From JBPCRW01 sp050996405 (GTDB lineage Bacteria; Acidobacteriota; Blastocatellia; Pyrinomonadales; Pyrinomonadaceae), in the NCBI GenBank assembly GCA_050996405.1, contig JBPCRW010000210.1, positions 1-22,028 of the forward strand: a stretch of DNA of 22,028 bases, given 5' to 3'. Shown in pieces: positions 1-6,540 of this stretch (position 1 is the stretch's first letter; each line of letters begins with the position of its first letter). A model generated the notes under the pieces. It was given only the letters and a program-made list of their open reading frames with translations, had not been told where the DNA came from and made no database searches. Position numbers and translations under genes: made by a program.

Positions 1-547
1 CGACTTCGACGCGCGAATCGGATTCGACGGTGCGCTGTGAATAGTTCGCCGTCGCGCCGCATTTGACGCAGATGGCGTGCGTTTTGGTGATAAATTCGGC
101 GATTGATAAAAGCTGCGGCATCGGCTCGAAAGGTTTTCCGGTGTAATCTTGGTCGAGTCCTGCGACGATGACGCGGATTCCGCGATTCGCCAGAAAATTG
201 ACGGCGTTCACCAGTTCCATATCGAAAAACTGTCCTTCGTCGATGCCGACGACCTGCGTGTCAGATTTGATATGGTCGAGCATTTCTTTGGCGGACGAAA
301 CCGGAACGGAGAGATGTTTCAAACCCGAATGCGAAGCGATTTCTTCAGCCGAATAACGATTGTCGATTTTCGGTTTGAAAACCTGCACCTTTTGCCGCGC
401 GATATTGGCGCGCTTGATGCGCCGAATTAGTTCTTCAGATTTGCCCGAAAACATCGAACCGGCGATGACTTCAATCCAGCCCGCGCCTTCTGTTTGGCGC
501 GTTTTGCGGCGTTCTTCCGTGTTGTCGAACGCAAATTCCTCGACCAT
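1..547 (-). CDS. tdk: Thymidine kinase, type II (3' end outside window)
   Basis: Phosphorylates thymidine to dTMP with ATP in the cytosolic pyrimidine salvage pathway. About 182 residues are visible from ATG at 545-547; the C-terminus runs off the left edge. Seen: a P-loop GSMFSGKSEE near residues 30-39 (Lys36), the DEGQFFD segment with the likely catalytic Glu104, GLDQDYTGKPF near 130-140 (the TK1-type substrate region), and Cys160/Cys163 as the first half of the structural zinc site. This order matches bacterial TK1-like enzymes of about 190-210 residues, so only a short tail should be missing. The first roughly 22 residues are a charged extension before the core. The gene is divergent from the small zinc-ribbon gene at 676. 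No close Shine-Dalgarno is present; an AAGGAAA lies about 20 bases before ATG, too far to be typical. Confidence 0.95.
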   Translation of the reverse strand, partial: MVEEFAFDNTEERRKTRQTEGAGWIEVIAGSMFSGKSEELIRRIKRANIARQKVQVFKPKIDNRYSAEEIASHSGLKHLSVPVSSAKEMLDHIKSDTQVVGIDEGQFFDMELVNAVNFLANRGIRVIVAGLDQDYTGKPFEPMPQLLSIAEFITKTHAICVKCGATANYSQRTVESDSRVEV

Positions 548-594
548 AAATGTGAAATAAAATTTCCTTTCGTTATGAATTTTTGAAGAAGAAA

Positions 595-624
595 AGCGTA
601 GCACAACATTGCGCCGAAAGTCTA
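595..624 (-). promoter_or_regulatory. Possible promoter for thymidine kinase
   Basis: On the minus strand TAGACT (619-624) and TACGCT (595-600) are separated by 18 bases, and the -10-like box is preceded by TGC, as in an extended -10. It lies about 48 bases upstream of the tdk ATG. Both boxes are imperfect, so this is only a candidate. The remaining bases of the 548-675 divergent region show nothing else I can support. Confidence 0.25.
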
Positions 625-675
625 AAAGGTGAAATTTTCTTCACTAATTGACGCGCGAAGATTTAAAATCAATAT

Positions 676-885
676 ATGCCGCTTAAACTTTGCCGACAGT
701 GCAAGCGTCCGTTTCTGGCAAGTCAGGAATTTTGCCCGCGCTGCCCGCGCGTCGAGTGGAATCAGGAATCTCTGGCAAATCTCGGCTGCCTGCTCGCCAC
801 CATTTTGCCGCTTTTTGTGATGATTTTATTCTGGCTGTTTTTTCTGCTCGGATTTTTTTACGACATCACAAACTTTTTTGAATAA
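676..885 (+). CDS. Small zinc-ribbon membrane protein
   Basis: A 69-residue protein of unknown role. It opens with two CxxC pairs (CRQC near residue 6 and CPRC near residue 20), a classic short zinc ribbon. One strongly hydrophobic segment follows at about residues 36-62 (Leu/Ile/Phe rich), so the ribbon is probably tethered to the inner membrane with a very short tail. This layout is seen in many uncharacterised bacterial microproteins. The Cys pairs and hydrophobic block in one frame make it more likely to be real than the overlapping frames. No Shine-Dalgarno is visible. It is divergent from tdk and convergent with the PBP4 gene, so it is probably transcribed alone. Confidence 0.65.
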   Translation: MPLKLCRQCKRPFLASQEFCPRCPRVEWNQESLANLGCLLATILPLFVMILFWLFFLLGFFYDITNFFE

Positions 886-894
886 CGACGGAAA

Positions 895-924
895 CGAGAG
901 TTAAGAATTATCCTTTAATTCTCG
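895..924. terminator. Hairpin between convergent genes
   Basis: CGAGAGTTAA (895-904) pairs with TTAATTCTCG (915-924) as a 10-bp stem with one G-T pair and a 10-base loop. It lies in the 47-base gap between the zinc-ribbon gene and the end of the PBP4 gene, the expected place for a shared terminator. There is no long T run on either side, so it may be a weak bidirectional terminator or an mRNA 3'-end stabiliser. Confidence 0.4.
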
Positions 925-932
925 ATTAAATT

Positions 933-2630
933 TCATCTGCCGCTTTGATTATTTAAAATATGCTGCTCGTAAAAACCGTTGTTCTGATTCGTGTTTGACG
1001 AATTATCCTGTTTTTGCGCGTTCGTATTTGCCGCCGAATTATCTTCGATTCCGGTGACTAAATATGTTACAGCCTTATCCATCACATTGTGAATTCCGTT
1101 TTTGCGCGTGTCGTTGTTGCTGATGATTGAAAACGTGAAAACTTCGCCTTCTTTGTTCGCGGCGTAACCGGCGAGCGAATTAACAAAAGTTATCGTGCCG
1201 GTCTTTGCGATAACTTTTCCTTTGACGTTGCCGAAACGCCCGCCGAGCGTGCCGTCCGTTCCGCCGATGGGCAGCGAGTCGGTAAAAACTTTGGCAAAAG
1301 GGCTTTGCGCGGCATAAATAAAGGCTTTGGCGAAAACTTCGGGCGTGACGAAATCGATTCTCGATAGTCCCGAACCATCGTGAATTTCAATTTCATCGGT
1401 GGCGGCTTTGTGTTCAATCATCCATTTTTTGACAATCGCCGCGCCGACAATATCGTCGCCGCGCACGTTTTGCGGCAATTGAATATTGCCCGGCACTTCG
1501 TCGCTGAATTTTTTGCCGACGGTTCGCAGAATCAGTTCGCCGTAAAGATTGATTGAATGTTTGTTCATTTTTTTGACGATTTCGCCTAAGCCCGCGCTTT
1601 CGACCGAAGCGAGTTCGACCGACTTTGAAACGTCCAGTTGGTCGGTCGATTTCCAATCGCGCGACTGGATTGTTCCGTCAATCGTGATGCCTTTTTTCTC
1701 CAGACTTTCCTTTAAAGTTTTCGCCGCAAGTTCTGCCGGATTATGTATGGAAACGCGCGCGCCGAAATTTTTCGAGCTTCCCCAGATGTAGAAATTATTG
1801 TCTTCAAGTCCGCGTTTGATGCCGCCGACTTCGGTATTTTGAGAATTTGCAGACGAATCTTCGCCGACCGCGACATGCAGATAATCGTTTGAGGCTTTTC
1901 CGATTCCGTTTTCGACATTCACAAAACCTTCATTTTCGTTGAACGTCAGCGCGGACGCTTCCGCGCCGTAATACCATTGCAACTCGTTCCAAGTCCAGCC
2001 GTCGCCGATTGTGTCGCCGCGAAAAAAACTTGCGTCGCCGACGACGTTTCCCTTGATGTGTTTTAAACCCTTTGCCTGTAACTGCGCGACCAGATTTTCG
2101 AGCGCGGCGGAATCGAAATCCGGCGCGCCAGTTCCGTAGAGCGTCAAATCGCCGTCGATCGTTCCGTCCGCGCCCAATTGCTTGGCGGCGTAAACGGAAG
2201 TTTTCCAGCGGAAATCCGCGCCGAGTTTGTCGAGCGCGACGATTGCCGTCAAGGTTTTTTCGATTGAAGCCGGATTAAAAAGTTTGCGCCCGTCGCGCGA
2301 GCAGACAACGCGCCCGTCTTTCAAACTAACGGCGAAAAATCCCCAGCGCGCGTCCGTGTAAGGACTTTCGTCAATTGTCCGGTTGATTTTGTCGCACAAC
2401 GCCACGTCGTCCGGTCGCTGCGAAACGACGAGCGGATTGGCGAGATTGATGTTCGGCGCGGGAACTTGAAAATCGGCTTCGCCCGAATCGGGAAGAATTA
2501 TCTGCGGCTGCGGCGAAGACGCGGCGGCATTTTCCGTCGGTTGGTATAAGCGGCAGCTTGAAAAAAATAAAATTGCTGAAAGAAGAAAAAATGCCGAAAA
2601 ACAGCTTCGGCGCGTGGAAGAATAAAACAT
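933..2630 (-). CDS. dacB: D-alanyl-D-alanine carboxypeptidase/endopeptidase, PBP4 type, probable lipoprotein
   Basis: Trims D-Ala from peptidoglycan stem peptides and/or cuts cross-links in the periplasm (peptidase family S13). Seen: the SIEK active-site motif (Ser122, Lys125) after FNPA, an SIN motif in the HSINLYGE segment near residue 358, and KTGT near residue 475, the three penicillin-binding motifs in order with the large insert typical of PBP4. The N-terminus has a basic patch, a hydrophobic stretch and Cys26 in LFFSSC, a plausible lipobox, so the protein may be lipid-anchored. The C-terminal 40 residues are Asn/Gln-rich and look disordered. I chose ATG at 2628-2630; a TTG directly before it would add one residue. 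It lies 25 bases downstream of gpmI and is probably co-transcribed with it. Confidence 0.93.
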   Translation of the reverse strand: MFYSSTRRSCFSAFFLLSAILFFSSCRLYQPTENAAASSPQPQIILPDSGEADFQVPAPNINLANPLVVSQRPDDVALCDKINRTIDESPYTDARWGFFAVSLKDGRVVCSRDGRKLFNPASIEKTLTAIVALDKLGADFRWKTSVYAAKQLGADGTIDGDLTLYGTGAPDFDSAALENLVAQLQAKGLKHIKGNVVGDASFFRGDTIGDGWTWNELQWYYGAEASALTFNENEGFVNVENGIGKASNDYLHVAVGEDSSANSQNTEVGGIKRGLEDNNFYIWGSSKNFGARVSIHNPAELAAKTLKESLEKKGITIDGTIQSRDWKSTDQLDVSKSVELASVESAGLGEIVKKMNKHSINLYGELILRTVGKKFSDEVPGNIQLPQNVRGDDIVGAAIVKKWMIEHKAATDEIEIHDGSGLSRIDFVTPEVFAKAFIYAAQSPFAKVFTDSLPIGGTDGTLGGRFGNVKGKVIAKTGTITFVNSLAGYAANKEGEVFTFSIISNNDTRKNGIHNVMDKAVTYLVTGIEDNSAANTNAQKQDNSSNTNQNNGFYEQHILNNQSGR

Positions 2631-2655
2631 CAAATCTATTATGCAACAATAAAAT

Positions 2656-4206
2656 TCAGTTTGTCACACGCAAATCTCTGCCGGTCATCTCCGTCGGTTT
2701 TTCGATATTCAAAAGTCCGAGAATTGTCGGCGCGACATCTTCGAGCGCGCCGTCCGCGCGGAGTTTCAAACCGTTCAAATTTTCGTCAATCAGATGAAAC
2801 GGCACGGGATTTTTCGTATGCGAATTATTTTTTTCGCCCGTTTCCGTGTTAATCATTTCCTCACAGTTTCCGTGGTCTGAAGTGATAATCGCCACGCCGT
2901 TCACAGCGCGGATTTTCTGCACGATGCCGCCCAGACAAGTATCGACAAACTGCACGGCTTCGATGGTTTTGTTGAGATTTCCCGAATGCGCCATCAAATC
3001 CGGCGCGGCGAGATTGACGATAAAAACGTCGTTTTCTCCGGCTTCCAGCCCGCGAAGGAGTTTGTCCGTAACTTTAAAACAGCCCGTTTCCGGTGGTATT
3101 TCATCCGGCGCGATTTTCGGTGATTGGACAATCACGCGCTGCTCGCACGGATGTTCGACCTCTGCGCCGCCGTTGAAAAAATACGTCACGTGCGCGTATT
3201 TTTCCGTTTCCGTGACACGGCAATTTAAAACGCCGTTGCGGGCGAAAACCTGCGCCAAAACATTCGATTCTTCTTCCAAAGGAAAGGCGACGGGCAGATT
3301 AAATGTGCGGTCGTATTCGACGAGACAGACGGTTTCAATATTCGGTTTGCTGGCGGCGGGCGAATCTTCAAAATCGGAAACCGAAAGAGCTTTGACAAGC
3401 TGGCGAATGCGGTCGGCGCGATGATTGAAAAAAATTACCGTGTCGCCGTCTTTGACCGTCGCCACCGGAATGCCGGGCGCGTCTTCCAGAATTATCGGCT
3501 GGATAAATTCGTCCGCGATGCCGCGCAAAAAAGAATTGCGAATTGCCGTCACGCCGTCCGCCGTGCGTTCTCCTTCGGCGTGAACGAGCATCGTGTAGGC
3601 GCGGGCGGTGCGTTCCCAATTCCGGTCTTTGTCCATCGCGTAATAACGCCCGCAAAGCGTGGCGATTTTTCCCAAACCGATGTCCGCCATTTTAATTTCC
3701 GTTGCTTCGACATAGACATCAGCCGTGCGCGGTGGCACATCGCGCCCGTCCAGAATCCCGTGAACGAAAACATCTTTTAATCCGAGTTTTTTCGCCATTC
3801 GCAAAAGCGCGAAAAGATGTTCGCTCGACGAATGAACGCCGCCGTCGGAAATCAAACCAATCAAATGCAGCGCGGAATTATTTGTTTTAGCGTGCTGCAT
3901 CGCGTCTGCCAGAATTTTGTTTTCGGAAAAACTTCTGTCTCTGACGGCTTTGTCAATTTTGTTAAGTTCCGTGTGAACAACGCGCCCCGCGCCGATGCTC
4001 ATATGTCCGACTTCGGAATTTCCCGAAACGCCTTCCGCCAAACCGACGCGCAAACCCGACGCTTCAAGCAGAGTTTTCGGATATGTTTTCGAGATTTCGT
4101 CGTAGTAAGGCGTATGCGCCAGAGCGATGGCGTTTCCTTCGCGGCGCGGCGAATAGCCCCAACCGTCAATAATAATCAGTGCGAGCGGGCGGCGTTTGTC
4201 GTTCAT
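2656..4206 (-). CDS. gpmI: 2,3-bisphosphoglycerate-independent phosphoglycerate mutase
   Basis: Interconverts 3- and 2-phosphoglycerate in glycolysis and gluconeogenesis using a phosphoserine intermediate and two Mn ions. The 516-residue length is normal for the family. Seen: the N-terminal metal motif LIIIDGWG (Asp14), the nucleophile segment GNSEVGHMS with Ser64, SDGGVHS near residue 118, HGILDGRDVPP, a HRADR segment in the mutase domain, and the second metal site TSDHGNCEEM near residue 450. All expected metal ligands appear to be present. The start is ATG at 4204-4206 with a weak AAGAAAA upstream. It is the first gene of a probable two-gene unit with dacB. Confidence 0.97.
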   Translation of the reverse strand: MNDKRRPLALIIIDGWGYSPRREGNAIALAHTPYYDEISKTYPKTLLEASGLRVGLAEGVSGNSEVGHMSIGAGRVVHTELNKIDKAVRDRSFSENKILADAMQHAKTNNSALHLIGLISDGGVHSSSEHLFALLRMAKKLGLKDVFVHGILDGRDVPPRTADVYVEATEIKMADIGLGKIATLCGRYYAMDKDRNWERTARAYTMLVHAEGERTADGVTAIRNSFLRGIADEFIQPIILEDAPGIPVATVKDGDTVIFFNHRADRIRQLVKALSVSDFEDSPAASKPNIETVCLVEYDRTFNLPVAFPLEEESNVLAQVFARNGVLNCRVTETEKYAHVTYFFNGGAEVEHPCEQRVIVQSPKIAPDEIPPETGCFKVTDKLLRGLEAGENDVFIVNLAAPDLMAHSGNLNKTIEAVQFVDTCLGGIVQKIRAVNGVAIITSDHGNCEEMINTETGEKNNSHTKNPVPFHLIDENLNGLKLRADGALEDVAPTILGLLNIEKPTEMTGRDLRVTN

Positions 4207-4230
4207 ATTTTTCTTAAAATTTTTTATAAA

Positions 4231-4293
4231 TGCGGAAGCCCGCTACGCATGTAAGGTTACAAAAGGCACACTTACTTCGTGCGTGTTTCCGCA
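4231..4293. repeat. Imperfect palindromic element (REP/MITE-like)
   Basis: The outer arms TGCGGAA (4231-4237) and TTCCGCA (4287-4293) are exact inverted copies. The match continues inwards with small gaps: CGC, ACG and GTAAG blocks of the left arm recur in the reverse complement of the right arm. The arms are about 26 bases each around a short centre, so the RNA or DNA could form a long imperfect hairpin. It lies in the 135-base gap between the convergently oriented end of the GNAT gene's region and the gpmI start. Only one copy is in this window, so a dispersed-repeat identity is inferred from shape. Confidence 0.5.
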
Positions 4294-4341
4294 CTGATTC
4301 ATCTATCAAATAATTCTGTCCGGTTACTTAACTGAAAATTT

Positions 4342-4785
4342 TCAATACGCATCGGGCGCGGTTTTCTCCATCCACCTTTCGGGAAATCGCAGTGCGGCAA
4401 ACCCGAATTTTTCATACAAAGTATGCGCGTCTTTCGTCGCCAGAATCCAGCGGCGAAAATTTTGCAAATGAGGATGATTGACGATTGTCTCCATCAGCCA
4501 TTTGCTTAAACCTTGTCCGCGAAATTCCTTTAAAATAAAAACATCTCCGAGATACGCGAACGTCGCGTAATCGGTCACGACGCGCGCGAAACCAATTTGA
4601 TTTTCGCCTTTATACACGCCGAAAGGCAAGGAATTTTTTATCGCCAGTTCGGTTTGTTCTCTGGTTCGCGCCGTCGCCCAGTAAGATTCTTTCGCTAAAA
4701 ATTTGTAAATTGCGTCAATTTGCAAACGATTACGGTCGGTGCTGATGGTAAATTCGCCGTTTTGCCATTCGTGATTTTGATTCAT
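4342..4785 (-). CDS. GNAT family N-acetyltransferase
   Basis: A 147-residue acyl-CoA-dependent acetyltransferase with unknown acceptor. Seen: the central beta strand GDVFILKEFRGQGLSKW at about residues 79-95, which carries the acetyl-CoA pyrophosphate loop (R-G-Q-G-L), and a C-terminal TLYEKFGF segment typical of motif B. The opening segment with SYW and R resembles small acetyltransferases annotated as acting on small molecules, but substrate cannot be read from the sequence. The start is ATG at 4783-4785. It stands between the palindromic element and the damaged kinase gene with 48 bases on the kinase side; both run on the minus strand. Confidence 0.85.
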   Translation of the reverse strand: MNQNHEWQNGEFTISTDRNRLQIDAIYKFLAKESYWATARTREQTELAIKNSLPFGVYKGENQIGFARVVTDYATFAYLGDVFILKEFRGQGLSKWLMETIVNHPHLQNFRRWILATKDAHTLYEKFGFAALRFPERWMEKTAPDAY

Positions 4786-4833
4786 TAAATATGACGCTCT
4801 TGATTTTCAGATGTTAATGCTTGGAAATAATCT

Positions 4834-5367
4834 CTAAAAATTATCCTTTGAAAATCCGAATTTTTCAACGACGCTTTGCGCCGCTTCTTCGGCGATCAGA
4901 TTCGTATTGTTAATTCTCAAATAGTTTTTGTCTCGAAAAAAATCTCTGTCACCCGAATTTAGTTGATGTTTTTCACTTGCTAAAAGATTCGCTTTTGATT
5001 TTTCAACGTCGCGCTTCGGAATTTTTTGCGCGAGTCTAAATTCCGTTTCATTGCGTTTTAATCTTTCCGCCAAACTCGCTTCGAGTTCGACAAAATAAAT
5101 ATCCGCGCTCTTTTCACGAAAAACAGCACAGATTTTCTCGATGTATTCCGTGTCGGATTCGAGGTCAAACGCCCAGACGAATGTAAAAATCAAGCTGCTC
5201 AAATTGCTCGCCGCGACTTCTTCAAAAATACGCCGCCGAAATTCCGCGACGAGTTGATGAAACTGCGGTTCGCCGAAATCGAAAAAATTCAAAACTAAAT
5301 CAATCGTCAGATGATTATGAAAAAGTTTCAGTCCGGTTAATTTCGCCAGTTCAAAACCGACGGTCAT
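4834..5367 (-). CDS. P-loop kinase-like protein, 5' end probably broken
   Basis: From ATG the protein has 177 residues and lacks its own nucleotide loop: the ATG is itself the Met of a GKMTVG sequence. Reading the same frame upstream gives PNAGGLIGKMTVG, a Walker A-like loop, so the true protein should begin earlier. That upstream frame is stopped by TGA at 5398-5400. The segment after the loop, ELAKLTGLKLFHNHLTID, resembles small AAA/P-loop kinase-like proteins that open with a short beta strand and GPxxxGKxT. A later LVELEASLAERLKRNE-like arginine segment fits a lid region. I see this as a recently inactivated gene or one using an unusual start, not a normal short gene. No phosphate acceptor can be named. 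Confidence 0.6.
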   Translation of the reverse strand: MTVGFELAKLTGLKLFHNHLTIDLVLNFFDFGEPQFHQLVAEFRRRIFEEVAASNLSSLIFTFVWAFDLESDTEYIEKICAVFREKSADIYFVELEASLAERLKRNETEFRLAQKIPKRDVEKSKANLLASEKHQLNSGDRDFFRDKNYLRINNTNLIAEEAAQSVVEKFGFSKDNF

Positions 5368-5415
5368 TTTACCAATTAATCCGCCCGCGTTCGGCGTTCA
5401 AAAAATTAACGCTTT
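5368..5415 (-). pseudogene. Upstream in-frame remnant of the P-loop gene
   Basis: In the frame of the 4834-5367 gene, codons 5415 to 5401 read KALIF, a typical first beta strand of a P-loop protein. TGA then stands at 5398-5400, followed by TPNAGGLIGK. No ATG, GTG or TTG opens this stretch nearby. The pattern fits a nonsense change plus a small insertion near the nucleotide loop. A sequencing error would also explain the stop. Confidence 0.45.
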
Positions 5416-5598
5416 GGTTCTTGATTCCGAGTTTTTAAACAGCTTCTCGGCAGGCGAAACGAAATTTTAATTAACCTCGCCGTCAACTCGGCGCGATAGC
5501 TCGTTTTTTTTGGTCTCAAACGAGAAAACTTGGTAAAACGGAAATTGTTTTATATCATAACCTGGCGAAAAAGTCCGTATTTGTCGGAGCGGAATCTG
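5416..5598. other. Non-coding stretch with two small hairpins
   Basis: No convincing gene. CGCCG/CGGCG (5478-5482 and 5489-5493) form a 5-bp stem with a 6-base loop, followed ten bases later by a run of eight T. CTCGTTT (5500-5506) pairs with AAACGAG (5518-5524) over an 11-base loop. Neither is a textbook terminator. Base composition is more AT-rich than flanking genes. Confidence 0.35.
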
Positions 5599-5727
5599 AT
5601 GCGTGTTTTGATTGTCTATGATGGCTCGGTTGAAAGAGCAGCCGAAGTTCATAAATTAAGGCAGGAATTATTTATCAAAAATAATTCAAGTGACATAGCT
5701 GCTTTTAACACAGTCTGGTTGCTATGA
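5599..5727 (+). pseudogene. Remnant of a universal stress protein (UspA-like) gene
   Basis: ATG at 5599 begins MRVLIVYDGS, which closely matches the usual first strand and loop of UspA domains (MxxLIAYDGS). About 25 residues of helix-like sequence and then NTVWLL, resembling the second strand region of such proteins, are followed by TGA at 5725-5727. The fragment is 42 residues, against about 140 for an intact domain, and the ATP-binding GxxGx9G segment is absent. I read it as the leftover 5' end of a deleted gene. It could be a chance match, since the evidence rests on one strong motif. Confidence 0.4.
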
Positions 5728-6012
5728 AATAATGCCCTGTTTGCAAAACTAATTATACTGACGACGGCTTGAATTTCTGCTTAAAAGACGGCGCGGATTT
5801 GATTTTACTGCCGGATTCGCAGGCGACGCGGCAAATGCCGTTCGACCGGATAAAGGCGGATTTGCCAATCGTTCAATCAAACCCGACAATTATTTCCGCT
5901 GGAAGATTGCCAGAGAAATTATGTAAATATCGGCGGGTGGCGCGGTCGCTGGTGCATGATTTCCTACGCGGGCGAAACCGGCTGGGCGTTTGATGCGTTT
6001 TTAAGCTACTAA
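5724..6012 (+). pseudogene. Decayed zinc-ribbon/SH3-like gene
   Basis: ATG at 5724 reads M-K-stop-CPVCKTNYTDDGLNFC: a zinc ribbon (CPVC and a later C) in which the third codon, expected Tyr (TAT/TAC), is TAA. The frame then runs to about 5880 through a Pro/Asp/Gln linker. From about 5854 a different frame carries NYVNIGGWRGRWCMISYAG, then ETGWAFDAFLSY and a stop at 6010-6012, which resembles the end of a bacterial SH3 domain. So one original protein (ribbon, linker, SH3) appears to have lost an early codon and a reading frame, probably with an internal deletion of a membrane segment. Its ATG overlaps the stop of the UspA remnant. Confidence 0.6.
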
Positions 6013-6021
6013 AAATCTGAA

Positions 6022-6507
6022 ATGAAAATTAAATTTTACGCGACGGGCGGAACGATTGACAAGGTTTATTTCGACGCGAAAAGCGAATATCAAGTCGGCG
6101 CGCCGCAGGTCGAAGAAATATTGAAAGATTCAAACGTCGCTTTCGATTACGAGGTCGAATCCGTTTTGCAGAAAGACAGTCTCGAAATGACGGGCGCGGA
6201 CCGCCGCGCGATTCGTGAAATTATCAAAAAAGAAATTTGCGACAAAATTATTATCACGCACGGCACGGACACGATGGTCGAGACGGCTAAATTTTTGATT
6301 GAAATCGAAAATAAAACCATCGTTTTTACGGGCGCGATGGAGCCTGCGCGCTCACGCTACACGGACGCGACATTCAACGTCGGCTGCGCTATCGGCGCGG
6401 TTCAAACGCTTGCAAACGGGGTTTATATTGCGATGAACGGGCGCATTTACGAAGCCGACAAAGTGCGTAAAAATTACGACGCGAAACGTTTTGAATCAAT
6501 TTCTTAG
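6022..6507 (+). CDS. Stand-alone asparaginase N-terminal domain protein
   Basis: A 161-residue protein matching only the N-terminal domain of L-asparaginase. Seen: ATGGTID near residues 7-13 with the first nucleophile Thr, HGTDTMVETAKFL near residues 80-92 with the second Thr-Asp pair, and FTGAMEPAR near residue 101-109. The C-terminal domain that completes the active site between subunits is missing. Single-domain members of this length are a recognised family, so it need not be truncated, but hydrolysis of asparagine is not assured. The start ATG at 6022 follows the decayed SH3 remnant by nine bases. It converges on the asparagine synthase gene with 33 bases between stops. Confidence 0.85.
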   Translation: MKIKFYATGGTIDKVYFDAKSEYQVGAPQVEEILKDSNVAFDYEVESVLQKDSLEMTGADRRAIREIIKKEICDKIIITHGTDTMVETAKFLIEIENKTIVFTGAMEPARSRYTDATFNVGCAIGAVQTLANGVYIAMNGRIYEADKVRKNYDAKRFESIS

Positions 6508-6540
6508 AATTCCTTCAAAAATTGAAAATGATTTAAAAAA

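Noticed and set aside
2846..3424. Long plus-strand open frame of 192 codons across gpmI
   Set aside because: It lies wholly antisense to a clearly conserved enzyme and has a Ser/Thr/Arg-rich composition typical of shadow frames.
5398..5400. In-frame TGA in the P-loop gene as a selenocysteine codon, given tRNA-Sec in the window
   Set aside because: The position is in a first strand next to the nucleotide loop, where no redox residue is known. No start codon precedes it closely and no SECIS-like hairpin was found right after it. A nonsense change explains it more simply.
5467..5652. Minus-strand 61-codon frame over the hairpin region
   Set aside because: No recognisable motif, it overlaps both the hairpin and the UspA-like remnant, and its codon pattern does not resemble neighbouring genes.
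6022..6507. Truncated pseudogene of L-asparaginase
   Set aside because: Both N-terminal catalytic motifs are intact and 161 residues is a known length for single-domain relatives, so truncation is not needed.
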